DNA from: Dyella nitratireducens | Lineage (GTDB): Bacteria > Pseudomonadota > Gammaproteobacteria > Xanthomonadales > Rhodanobacteraceae | Reading direction: 5' to 3' | DNA: 64,000 nt | Assembly (NCBI RefSeq): GCF_014642835.1 | Contig: NZ_BMJA01000004.1 | Span: 303,828-367,827, forward strand | Shown: piece after piece, positions 36,257 through 45,708 of the stretch | Position numbering within the stretch: position 1 is the first letter of the stretch | How the letters are laid out: each line of letters begins with the position of its first letter | Notes under the pieces: generated by a model | What the model saw: only the letters and a program-made list of their open reading frames with translations | Database searches by the model: none | What the model was told of the DNA's origin: nothing | Translations under genes and position numbers: made by a program

Positions 36257-38201
36257 AGGCCGCCAGCCTCTCCGCTAATCCTGAATATCGCCGCGTCCGC
36301 TGCGCCAGCGCGTGCTCGATTGCCGCTTGCGTACCCACCAACGTCAACCACCGCCGTGCACGCGTAATCCCGGTATACAGCAGCTCTCGCGTCAGCACGG
36401 CAGGTGCGTCGTCTGGTAATACCAGTGCGGTATGTTCAAACTCCGAACCCTGTGACTTGTGCACCGTCATGGCATAGACAGTTTCCACATCGCCAAGCCG
36501 TGACGGTAGGACACAACGCACCTGCGCGCCATCATTTTGCGATGCGGGCGATGACGTGGCACGCGACATCGGAAATGCCACATACAAGCGCAGCTCGCCA
36601 TCGATCCCATGCATGCGCAACGTTATGCCGACGTCACCATTCATCAGACCGAGGCTGTAGTCGTTGCGCGTCATCATCACCGGCCGACCTTCGTACCAGC
36701 CACGGTCGGCTTCGATCAGGCCCTTAGCCTGTAGCGCGGCAGCAATATCCCGGTTCAGGTGCTCGACGCCGGACGGCCCCTGTCGCACGGCGCACAGCAC
36801 CTGAAAGCGGTTGAAGGCTTCCAGTACGTCGTGTGCCCATTGCCGATACGTTGCATCGTCGGCATCGAGGGCAGGGCGGTGTCGCCGCAATTGCTCCAGA
36901 TAGAAGCTGAAACTTTGCGGCTCATTTTCCGCAAACCGATCCGCTACCCATGGTGCGATAGGCGTTGCCGTAACGCTTGATGCCATCCACGTCATATCGG
37001 GCGATGGCGACTCAAGCAGCGCGTTCACCGCCGCCGCATCGCCTGCGTTGACGGCAGCGGCCAGCTGTCCGATACCGCTTACCGCATCGAAGCGATGACT
37101 ACTGCGCAGCATGGCAATGCGTTGGTCGAGCGATTGCGCATCGTCGCGAACGAACGCCGTAATGTCATCGCTGCTTGCCGCGAGCAGCCATTGTGCGGTC
37201 GCTACGGTGTAGCAACCTTGCTCCGCACGTTGGCCGAGTTCACCCAGCACCGCACCGGCTTCCACCGAAGCAAGCTGGTCTTTGTCGCCAATCAGGATCA
37301 GTCGTGCGTGCGGCGGCAAGGCATCCAGCACAGCCGCCATCATCTCCAGGTCGATCATCGAGGCTTCGTCGACCACCAGCACGTCCACATGCAGGGGATG
37401 GCGGCTGTCGTGGGCATAGCGGCGGCTATCCGGGCGTGCACCCAGTAGACGATGCAGGGTTTCTACCTCCAGCGGAATCGCTTGCCGCACCGGTTCTGTC
37501 ACATCGAGCAGGGCGATCTGCCGGGCGATCGAAGCGTTCAAGCGTGCAGCGGCCTTGCCGGTGGGCGCAGCCAAACGGATGCGCAATGGCGCGTCGTGCT
37601 GGCGCAACTGCAGGGTCTGGAGCAGGCCGAGCAGGCGTACCACCGTAGTGGTTTTACCGGTGCCAGGTCCGCCGGTGATAACGCTGAAGGCACCTCGTGC
37701 GGCAAGTGCGCATGCGACGCGTGGCCAAGTAATGGCCGCGCCTGCGTCGGCAGGGAACAGGCGCTGCAATTCGTCGTGCAGTGTTTCGGCCGGCAGCCTG
37801 TTGTCATCAAGCCGCGCGGAAATGCCGGCGGCGACGCGGCACTCGTAATTCCAGTAGCGGCGCAGATACAGCCGATGTCCATCCAGCACCAGCGGTGCGT
37901 CAGCCGGCAGGCCATCGGAGCCAGCCATCACCGGCGATGTCGGTGATGGCGTACTGGAAAGCAACGCCAGCCATGCATCCGGCCACTCCTGCTCCAACGC
38001 CAAGGTATCCAGCGCCTGCAAATCCAGGCATGGGTGGCCATCGCCCAATTGCCGGCTCGCCAACGCGGCCATCAACAGAAGCGGTGCTTCGGCGTGTGGA
38101 TCGCATTCGGCAATGAACCGGGCAAAGGCCAGGTCCAACGGACGCAGTACACGCCGCGCTGCCGCTTCGGCAAGCATCGCCAGCAAGGCATCACGCGACA
38201 T
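36252..38201 (-). CDS. recD: exodeoxyribonuclease V alpha subunit RecD
   Basis: 5'-3' helicase subunit of RecBCD. The 649-residue protein has a helicase domain with Walker A GGPGTGKTTTVVRLL at about residues 175-190 and Walker B VLVVDEASMIDLEMM, plus the C-terminal motifs AMTVHKSQGSEFEHTALVL (motif V/VI) and LLYTGITRARRWLTLVG. The N-terminal domain that docks on RecC is shorter than in E. coli. The start ATG 38201 is supported by AGGAGGCGGTTACGC. It overlaps the 3' end of recB by 11 bases, so the three subunits are probably translated in coupled fashion. Confidence 0.94.
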   Translation of the reverse strand: MSRDALLAMLAEAAARRVLRPLDLAFARFIAECDPHAEAPLLLMAALASRQLGDGHPCLDLQALDTLALEQEWPDAWLALLSSTPSPTSPVMAGSDGLPADAPLVLDGHRLYLRRYWNYECRVAAGISARLDDNRLPAETLHDELQRLFPADAGAAITWPRVACALAARGAFSVITGGPGTGKTTTVVRLLGLLQTLQLRQHDAPLRIRLAAPTGKAAARLNASIARQIALLDVTEPVRQAIPLEVETLHRLLGARPDSRRYAHDSRHPLHVDVLVVDEASMIDLEMMAAVLDALPPHARLILIGDKDQLASVEAGAVLGELGQRAEQGCYTVATAQWLLAASSDDITAFVRDDAQSLDQRIAMLRSSHRFDAVSGIGQLAAAVNAGDAAAVNALLESPSPDMTWMASSVTATPIAPWVADRFAENEPQSFSFYLEQLRRHRPALDADDATYRQWAHDVLEAFNRFQVLCAVRQGPSGVEHLNRDIAAALQAKGLIEADRGWYEGRPVMMTRNDYSLGLMNGDVGITLRMHGIDGELRLYVAFPMSRATSSPASQNDGAQVRCVLPSRLGDVETVYAMTVHKSQGSEFEHTALVLPDDAPAVLTRELLYTGITRARRWLTLVGTQAAIEHALAQRTRRYSGLAERLAAS

Positions 38202-41200
38202 GCGTAACCGCCTCCTGTGCGAACAGCCGGTCCATCGCATCGATCAACGCAAACGGCAAGCGTTCCGTATGCACGCCATGCCCGGCCTGATCCACGCCGC
38301 GCAAATACAGATACAGCACGCCGCCGACATGGTGTTCGTAGTGGTATCCCGGCAGCCGCGCGCGCAACAGTCGATGCAAGGCCAGCGTGTAAATAGCGTA
38401 CTGCAGGTCGTAGCGGGATTGCAGCGTCGCGTCGCGCATCGCGGCCGCGGTATATGCCGCAGCCGTGTCGCCCAACCAGTTGGATTTGTAGTCAATCACG
38501 TAATAGCGGCCTTGCTGCTCCACGATCAGGTCGATAAAACCCTTGAGCATGCCGTTGACACGATGGGGCGGCAGCGAGGGGCGCGGCAGACCGCCAAGCG
38601 TATGGCGGGTGACAAGCTGATCCAGTTGCTGTGTATCGACGCGATGGGCCTCGAACCAGAATTCCATCTCCGCCTGATAGCGCTTGCGATCGGCCAGTTG
38701 CGCGAGTGCCAGCGTATCGCCATCAGGCAGTGCCAACGATGTCTGCAGCAACGCGGGAAGCCATTGGCTGAGCGGTGAGATCCACTGCTGCCATCCACGC
38801 CGCTGGCATCGGCGCGCAACCTGTTGCTCCAGCTCGGCGGTATGGCTGGCAACGGCAGCAAACCCTGCTTCCGCGATCCATTCCAGCAGATCGTGTAGAA
38901 AGGTGCCGGCGTCCGCGCCGCGCGGAAAGGCGTGCATGCCGTAGTCGATGGTCGCCGTGGTCCATTCGACGGATTCACGCACGGCTTCCGTCAGCACATC
39001 CTGGGTGGCGGTGTCGGGTGCGGTTTGACGCATCGTTTCGCCCTCACCATGAGTAAGCGCGCTGTAGCTTGATATCCACCAAGACTCGGGCGGCGGCAGC
39101 GTATAAACACGTGCCTGGCGTTCGTTGTGCGGCCGATACGGTGGACGATAAACGTGCATGCCTGGCGATTCCCCCGCCAGGTGAATGTCGATGTCACGCG
39201 AGCCATCGCGCAACGCCTCAAGGCGTGTCAGCAGATCGGCGGGTTCAATCGGTTGCGCTCCACCGGAAAGCACGTAACCGAATGCAGACCGATGCAACAA
39301 GGGCTTGTTGCGATCGGCCACGCAGGCCACGCCCAGCCAACATGCATGCTCAGCACGCGTCAGCGCCACATAGAGCAGGCGCAGATCTTCCTGCAGGCGC
39401 TCGCGGTCCATGCGTTGCTGGACCTGTGCATCGGGCTCCAGGTCGATCCACGTTTTACCCGCATCGTCATGCCAGGGTTGTACGCTACCGCGTGGCGCAT
39501 CCTGGAAGCGGCTGACGAACGGCAGCATCACCACGGGATACTGCAAGCCTTTCGACTTGTGGATGGTGACGACCTTCACCAGATCCGCTTCGCTTTCCAG
39601 GCGCACGACCTGTTCTTCGCTAGTTTCCGCATTGCCTTCACAGGCGCGCGTGATCTGCGAGGCCAGGTGGCGAATCAATGCGTATTCACCGTCGAGATTG
39701 GCTGCCGCGTGCTGCAGAAGTTCTGCCAGGTGTTGCAGGTTGGTCAGCACACGCTCGCCGTTACTCTTGGCCAGCAGGCGTGCGGGTAGGTCGAACACGT
39801 GCAGCAAGTTGTGCAGCATGGCCAGCGCGCCATGCCGCTGCCAAAGGCGTTGCAGTTCACGGAAGCGCTCGCCACATCCTTCCCAATACGCCTCATCGTG
39901 GTTGAGGCGGTCCAGTTCTTCCAAGCTGCGCTGCATGGTGGCGCTGGCGAGCGCTGCGCGCATGGCACGGTCGGAGGCAGGCATGGCGCATGCGTGTAGC
40001 CATAGCAGTATGTCCGCAGCTTCCTCGGTGGCATATACCGAATCGTTTTCGGAGAGATAAACGCTATGTACGCCGCGCTGACGTAGCGCCGTGCGGATGC
40101 AAGCGGCTTCACGCCTGCTGCGTACCAGCACGGCGATATCGCGAGGGCGCAACGCGGTCCTCCCGCCATGTTCGTCTACGAAAGCGCAGCGCCCGGCTTG
40201 CGCCGCATCGAGCAGATCCACGATATACGTCGCCGCATAAGCAGCGGCCGTTTCCATATAGACGCCTATGCCTAGTGGTTTGTCACCGGAGAAAACTTCC
40301 ATATGGATGGCCGCAAGGGGCTGGCCATCGTAGAGCAGGTCTTGTTTGGCGCCGGCCGCACGTATCGATTGAAAGGGCAGGCCATGTGCGCCGTGACCAA
40401 ATGCAAATGCACCATCCTGCCATTGATCAGCGTATTGAAAAACACGATTCACCGCCGTCACCAAGGACGACGTGGAGCGGTAATTGGTCGTCAACGTCCA
40501 GGTGGGCGATTGTGCTTGCTCACGTGCCGCGAGATAGGTATGGATGTCTGCGCCGCGAAACGCGTAGATCGCCTGCTTGGGATCACCGATCAGCAGCAGG
40601 CCGGTGTTTGATCGGTTCGCATAGATATGCTGGAAGATACGCCACTGCAGAGGGTCGGTGTCCTGGAATTCATCGATCAGCGCCACCGGATATTGTGCAG
40701 CGATGGTGTCCGCGAGTTGTTCGCCGTGCTGGCCATGCAAGGCTGCATCGAGCTGACGCAGCATGTCGTCGAAGCCGGGTTTGGCCTGACGCTCGCGAAT
40801 CTGGTCGATGCGCGCGGTAACCCATGGGAGCGCGTGCGAAAGCAGCAAAGGTCCAAGCGGCGGCTCGGTTTTGCACACATCGAGCAAGGCTTGAACTGCT
40901 TCAAAAGCCTTATGCGCCGGCGGCGAATTGCCTTTGCTGACGGCGCTATCGAGCTTTGCCTGCGTATAGCGTTCAAGCGTTGTCTTGTCGATGTCGTCGC
41001 CACTGGCCCACTTGCGCAAGGCAGGCAGTTCGCGCTCCACCGTCTTGGGCAGGAAGATATTGTTCTTCAGCGCCTTGGTTTGTACGGCCGTGCGCAGCAT
41101 CGATTCGATCGTGTCGGCATCGTTTTGCCATAAGACGCGGGCCTTCTGTTCCGCCTGGCGTCGTGGTGCCTGATGCTGGCGCAGTGCTTCAGGCAGGTCG

Positions 41201-41844
41201 GCAACGTCAGGCAGCGGACGGCCTTGAATGCGCACATGCTGCAGCGGGAGCTTTAGCAAGGGGCGCACAGCATGCTGCAGCGCTTGCGGACTACGCCATT
41301 GCCCAGCAATGCAGGCGGCTTCCATTTCATCGAGTGGTGCATAGAAGCGGCGCCAGTAATCGCGCACGGCTTCGGCGAGCCGTGCATTTTCATCAGCGAC
41401 GTCATCAGCTGCTTCGCTGCCTTCGAAGGCATGTTGTGCGAGCATGCGCTGGCACCAGCCGTGAATGGTGTAGACCGCCGCTTCGTCCATCCATTGTGCG
41501 GCGAGGTCCAACTGGCGTGCCGCGGCGGCGCGTTCGTCGGCATTCGGGTATTCGGCAATCAGGCGCTGCAGGAAATCATCGGCCTGCTGCTGGCCACGAA
41601 ATGCCGCCGCCGCCGTAGCGAGCCGTTCGCGAATGCGTTCGCGTAATTCGGCAGTCGCTGCCCGCGTGAAGGTGACCACCAGAATCTGCGCAGGCAGCTG
41701 GGAAGGTTGTCCACCGTGGCCCAACACCAGCCGCAGATACAGCGCGGCCAGCGTCCAGGTTTTGCCGGTACCCGCGCTGGCTTCGATCAGGCGGATAGCT
41801 TGCAAGGGCAGGTGCAGCGGATCGAGTGGCAGCATCTCGCTCAT
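38191..41844 (-). CDS. recB: exodeoxyribonuclease V beta subunit RecB
   Basis: 3'-5' helicase and nuclease subunit, 1,217 residues. The UvrD-type helicase carries Walker A EASAGTGKTWTLAALYLRLV near residue 21 and the DEFQDTD motif of Walker B; VVTIHKSKGLQYPVVMLPFV is motif V. The C-terminal RecB-family nuclease keeps GFIDLIVEQQGRYYVIDYKS, where the aspartate and the DYK lysine coordinate magnesium. So both activities appear intact. It overlaps recC by 4 bases (ATGA) and recD by 11. Role: double-strand-break repair by homologous recombination and degradation of linear foreign DNA. Confidence 0.95.
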   Translation of the reverse strand: MSEMLPLDPLHLPLQAIRLIEASAGTGKTWTLAALYLRLVLGHGGQPSQLPAQILVVTFTRAATAELRERIRERLATAAAAFRGQQQADDFLQRLIAEYPNADERAAAARQLDLAAQWMDEAAVYTIHGWCQRMLAQHAFEGSEAADDVADENARLAEAVRDYWRRFYAPLDEMEAACIAGQWRSPQALQHAVRPLLKLPLQHVRIQGRPLPDVADLPEALRQHQAPRRQAEQKARVLWQNDADTIESMLRTAVQTKALKNNIFLPKTVERELPALRKWASGDDIDKTTLERYTQAKLDSAVSKGNSPPAHKAFEAVQALLDVCKTEPPLGPLLLSHALPWVTARIDQIRERQAKPGFDDMLRQLDAALHGQHGEQLADTIAAQYPVALIDEFQDTDPLQWRIFQHIYANRSNTGLLLIGDPKQAIYAFRGADIHTYLAAREQAQSPTWTLTTNYRSTSSLVTAVNRVFQYADQWQDGAFAFGHGAHGLPFQSIRAAGAKQDLLYDGQPLAAIHMEVFSGDKPLGIGVYMETAAAYAATYIVDLLDAAQAGRCAFVDEHGGRTALRPRDIAVLVRSRREAACIRTALRQRGVHSVYLSENDSVYATEEAADILLWLHACAMPASDRAMRAALASATMQRSLEELDRLNHDEAYWEGCGERFRELQRLWQRHGALAMLHNLLHVFDLPARLLAKSNGERVLTNLQHLAELLQHAAANLDGEYALIRHLASQITRACEGNAETSEEQVVRLESEADLVKVVTIHKSKGLQYPVVMLPFVSRFQDAPRGSVQPWHDDAGKTWIDLEPDAQVQQRMDRERLQEDLRLLYVALTRAEHACWLGVACVADRNKPLLHRSAFGYVLSGGAQPIEPADLLTRLEALRDGSRDIDIHLAGESPGMHVYRPPYRPHNERQARVYTLPPPESWWISSYSALTHGEGETMRQTAPDTATQDVLTEAVRESVEWTTATIDYGMHAFPRGADAGTFLHDLLEWIAEAGFAAVASHTAELEQQVARRCQRRGWQQWISPLSQWLPALLQTSLALPDGDTLALAQLADRKRYQAEMEFWFEAHRVDTQQLDQLVTRHTLGGLPRPSLPPHRVNGMLKGFIDLIVEQQGRYYVIDYKSNWLGDTAAAYTAAAMRDATLQSRYDLQYAIYTLALHRLLRARLPGYHYEHHVGGVLYLYLRGVDQAGHGVHTERLPFALIDAMDRLFAQEAVTHVA

Positions 41845-44800
41845 GCGTCACTCTCCATGTCGGCAGCGTCGAGCAACGGCCGGTATAGCGGTAACCAGTG
41901 TTCGAAACCTTCGGCATGCAGCATGGAAAAGCCACGCCACATTCGCGCCAGGCTTGGCTCGCGGTTGACTTCGCCGGACGGTGCGCCAGGCGCATCGCTT
42001 CCTTCGTAGCAAAGGCGCGCGGCATCGGTTGGGATTTTTTCATTCCGCTCTGCCAATAACCATGCATAGGCAGTGAGGCGCGCAATGGGCAAAGGCTTCT
42101 GCATGCCTTCTTTCCAGCCATCCAGCAAGGCGTTCAGCACTACCGCTGCCTCGTGACTGTCGAGCGGCTTCAGTACCACCGTGGCGTCGGGTGCCAGGAA
42201 GCGGCTGGCCATGCTGATGCCATTCGCATTGGCGAGCAATTGCAACACCCACGGTTGCAGCAGCTTGTCATAGCGAATGGCCTTGCCTTGGCAAAGCTGG
42301 CCGGCCATGGGTAGCAGGCGTACCAGGCTTCCGTCATCGCTGCTGAGCATGTCATCGAGCCAGCCTTCTACGATGAGATCGCCATATACGTGGCGCAATT
42401 CCTGCGCCGGTGTTCGTGCGTGCCAATGGGCCAGGGATGCCTGCCACCGGCGCAAGATCTGGCGCACGTCATCGCCGATATCTTCCACCGCAAGCGCACC
42501 GAATCCACCGACCGGGACGACACCCTCTTGCCGCAAGCGAAGCGCTGCGTTGAGCAGCGCAGGCTCGGCATCTGCATCGTCAGCGGTCAGTGCGCTCTGC
42601 AGCAATGCTTGCGTGGCGGCGTGATTCTCCAGTCCATCCAGCGCAAAGGGCTCATCATCATCCAGGCCGGTGTCGATGTCCTCGAAGCGTACCTTCAACC
42701 GTTCGCTGTAGAAGCTGGCAGCCGGTCTTGCGAGAAAGCGCTGCAAGCGGCGGATATCCAGCACCGGCTCCGTCTGCCAGGGCGGTAGCGGCGCGGCTTC
42801 GGCGGGTGCTCTTGCACGACGCGCATGTGCCCACTCCGACGCATAGGTGAAAAGCGGCGATGCCGGATCAAAGTAGCGTTCGCTGAAAGCCTGCAGGGGA
42901 TGCTTGGTGGTGATCGCGTCCAGCAGGTGTTGGCGGGATTCGGCATCGTCATCTGGCAAGCGCCAGCCCGCGGCAAGGTAATCCCGCAGCTGCCCTACCA
43001 GTACTGATGGCGGGAGCTCGCTGTTGTCGCGCGCGCTATGCCCCACCCAGCTGATATGCAGCACATCGCGTGCAGATAGCAGGGCCTCCAAAAACAGATA
43101 GCGATCATCTTCGCGGCGCGAGCGGTCACCTGGCCGATGTTGGCCTGCTGCTGCCATCAGATCGAAATCGGGCGGAGAAATGCGGCGCGGATAATCGCCA
43201 TCGTTCATGCCGAGCAGGCAGACGACGCGGAAGGGAATCGCGCGCATTGGCAGCAGCGTGCCGAAGTTGACGGCACCAGCCATGAAGCGCTGGGAAAGAT
43301 GCTGCTGGTCGATCGCCTGCAGCCAATCCTCGCTCACGATGGAAAGCGGAATGGCTTGTGCAAAGCTTGCTTCATGGCAGGCATCGAGCCAGCTGTCCAG
43401 CGCATCTTCCAGGCGATCGATGCGCATGGCGTCGCTCTCGTCGCCGCGTGTGTCGAAGCAATCGTGCAACAGATGACGCAGGCGCTCGCTCCATTGCAAC
43501 GGCGTAGCCGGCGAGGCGAACAGTTGCCAGTAGTGTTCAAGTGTTTCCAGCAATTGGCTCAACGGGCCGATCAGCTCGGCATCAAGGCCGCCGATTTCCG
43601 CGTACGGTGCGATGCCGTTGAGCGAAGGTCCATCGCCGGTGGCGTAGCCAAGCAGCATGCGGCGCAGGCCAAAGCGCCAGCTGTTTTGTTCGTCCGGCGG
43701 CAAACCGAAGGTTTGTTTCTGCTTGCCATCCAGGCCCCAGCGAATACCCGATTCGGCAATCCAGCGGCGCAAGGTGGGCAGATCATCTTCGGCAATGTTG
43801 AAGCGGCGACGTAACGAGGGTACGTCGAGCAGGTCCAGCACATCGCTGGCCGTGAAGCGCGACTCGGTCAGCGTAAGCAGCCGCTCAAGAGCTGTGATCA
43901 GCGGCGACGTATGGCGGCCCGACTGGTCAGCCACATGGTAGGGCAGGTAACGTGGATCGTCGACGGCGATGCGCCCGAAGATCGCCTGCACGTGTGCTGC
44001 ATAAGTCTGAATGTCCGGCACCATCACCATCACGTCGCGCGGCGACAAGGGTTGTCCTTCGCGTGCAGCCTGCTCGAACAGGGCAAGTAATTGGTCATGC
44101 AGAATCTCCACTTCGCGCTGTGGACTGTGCGCGACGTGGAAATGCAGCGAGCGGGTGTCGGGCAGTGGCTTGCGTAACGCCGGATTGGCAGGTGCCGGTT
44201 CCAGTTCGAGCACCGCTTGTTGGATCTGGTGCAGCAAGGAGTCACGGCCGAGTCCCTGAAACAGATCGATGCTGCGCTTGATGGACGTGAAACGCTCGCG
44301 ATAGCGCTCAGGTTGATCGAATGCGTCGAGTTGGCGAATGAAATCCCGCCCTTGCTTGCCCCATGCCGCAAGCAAGGGATTGGCATGCAGATGCAGATCC
44401 TCAAAACGTGGCTCTGGCGGCAAGCCCGGCTTGTTTGCGTGGCGGCGATGTTCGGTACGCAGCAACTCGCGATCTTCGATGATGTCGGCCCAGTAGTGCC
44501 GGCAGGGGTTGGTAACCAGCAGCAGCACCTGGCTGTAGCGCCCCAGTGCCGTCAATGCTTCCAGCACCTGCGGTGGCAGCGAGGTGATACCGAACACGAC
44601 GATGCGCCGCGGCAGCGCGTCAGGGCGCCAATCGGGCGACTGCATCTGTTGCATGAAGCGCCGATGCACACCCGCGCGATGGCTATCGCGCTGCGCTGCT
44701 GGAACATCGTCCAGCAACAACCGCCACAGCCTGGGTTGCCAACGCTGCGCCAGTGGCAGCTCCTTGACGCGATTGCGCACGCCGTCGCGCAGCACGTCGT

Positions 44801-45320
44801 TGCGGTGTTCCCAGTCTTCCAACCAATCGGTGCGGAACACTTGGTACTGGTCGAACAAGTCGGCCACTTGCATGGCCAGGCGGTACAGCCGCCGCCAATC
44901 GCCGCTCTCGCCGGTCAAGGCACGCAAGGTGGCGAAGGCGGGCTCGGCAAGATATGGCGGCAGCAACCGTAGCAAGCGCCAAACCAGGCGGGATTTGTCG
45001 AATGGCGAGGTGGCCGGTACGGCGCCCTCGCCCAACGCGGCACGATACGCCGTCCACAGGAACCGGCCTGGTAACTGCATATCGACCGCGGCACTGATCC
45101 CCATGCCGCCTGCCGCCACCGGGCGAGCAAGCGCCAGTTTGAGCCACTGGGCGATGCCGTTGCTTTGCACCAGCATCAACTCGTTTTCCAGCGGCTGCAA
45201 TGGCGCGCGCTGCAGCCAGGCCGCCAGCAGATCACGCAGATCCTCCTGGCGGTTGCCGTGGATCACCATCAGGCCAGGCTCGATGTGGGGCAAGTGAGGC
45301 TGTTGCTTGGATGCACTCAC
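41841..45320 (-). CDS. recC: exodeoxyribonuclease V gamma subunit RecC
   Basis: Chi-scanning and strand-splitting subunit of RecBCD, 1,159 residues. The N-terminal inactive SF1 helicase fold shows IHGNRQEDLRDLLAAWL and ENELMLVQSNGIAQWLKLAL, then the region VCLLGMNDGDYPRRISPPDF near the middle and the degenerate nuclease-like C-terminal part (FLARPAASFYSERLKVRFED). The start is GTG at 45320, followed by AGTGCATCC. First gene of the recC-recB-recD operon. Confidence 0.94.
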   Translation of the reverse strand: MSASKQQPHLPHIEPGLMVIHGNRQEDLRDLLAAWLQRAPLQPLENELMLVQSNGIAQWLKLALARPVAAGGMGISAAVDMQLPGRFLWTAYRAALGEGAVPATSPFDKSRLVWRLLRLLPPYLAEPAFATLRALTGESGDWRRLYRLAMQVADLFDQYQVFRTDWLEDWEHRNDVLRDGVRNRVKELPLAQRWQPRLWRLLLDDVPAAQRDSHRAGVHRRFMQQMQSPDWRPDALPRRIVVFGITSLPPQVLEALTALGRYSQVLLLVTNPCRHYWADIIEDRELLRTEHRRHANKPGLPPEPRFEDLHLHANPLLAAWGKQGRDFIRQLDAFDQPERYRERFTSIKRSIDLFQGLGRDSLLHQIQQAVLELEPAPANPALRKPLPDTRSLHFHVAHSPQREVEILHDQLLALFEQAAREGQPLSPRDVMVMVPDIQTYAAHVQAIFGRIAVDDPRYLPYHVADQSGRHTSPLITALERLLTLTESRFTASDVLDLLDVPSLRRRFNIAEDDLPTLRRWIAESGIRWGLDGKQKQTFGLPPDEQNSWRFGLRRMLLGYATGDGPSLNGIAPYAEIGGLDAELIGPLSQLLETLEHYWQLFASPATPLQWSERLRHLLHDCFDTRGDESDAMRIDRLEDALDSWLDACHEASFAQAIPLSIVSEDWLQAIDQQHLSQRFMAGAVNFGTLLPMRAIPFRVVCLLGMNDGDYPRRISPPDFDLMAAAGQHRPGDRSRREDDRYLFLEALLSARDVLHISWVGHSARDNSELPPSVLVGQLRDYLAAGWRLPDDDAESRQHLLDAITTKHPLQAFSERYFDPASPLFTYASEWAHARRARAPAEAAPLPPWQTEPVLDIRRLQRFLARPAASFYSERLKVRFEDIDTGLDDDEPFALDGLENHAATQALLQSALTADDADAEPALLNAALRLRQEGVVPVGGFGALAVEDIGDDVRQILRRWQASLAHWHARTPAQELRHVYGDLIVEGWLDDMLSSDDGSLVRLLPMAGQLCQGKAIRYDKLLQPWVLQLLANANGISMASRFLAPDATVVLKPLDSHEAAVVLNALLDGWKEGMQKPLPIARLTAYAWLLAERNEKIPTDAARLCYEGSDAPGAPSGEVNREPSLARMWRGFSMLHAEGFEHWLPLYRPLLDAADMESDA

Positions 45321-45708
45321 GATGGGTTGCGCTTCCTTACTGTGATGGTGCTTGTGAAAACGGCTTCACCTTGGCCGCGCAGCTTGCGTTCACCTTGCGT
45401 GGAGGTGGTGCGGGCGTCCGTGGATTTTAGCGGCAATCCGCCTTGTCTGCTCCGGCATGAGCAGGGGCGAAAGGGACTTGTCTGCGTGCTGCGCCTTGGT
45501 GAGGCAGCACTTCCGCTACCGCGTCGATCCCTGTGATATGCATCGCAAAAAATCCATGGCGAGCCGCGCATTGTCCGGCATGGCGAAAGTCCATCGAGCA
45601 GGGCAAACGCCGCTTCACCACAGTTTCACGCCTGGAATCGAATGATCGCTCCGCGTTTGGACGTCCAAGCCGACGCTTGGGGAGTCGGTCAAAAATAAGG
45701 GGTGATCG
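45321..45708. other. gene-free stretch between recC and the MASE1 gene
   Basis: About 390 bases; I see no credible coding frame. It should hold the promoters of the recCBD operon (leftward) and of the MASE1 gene (rightward). Confidence 0.5.
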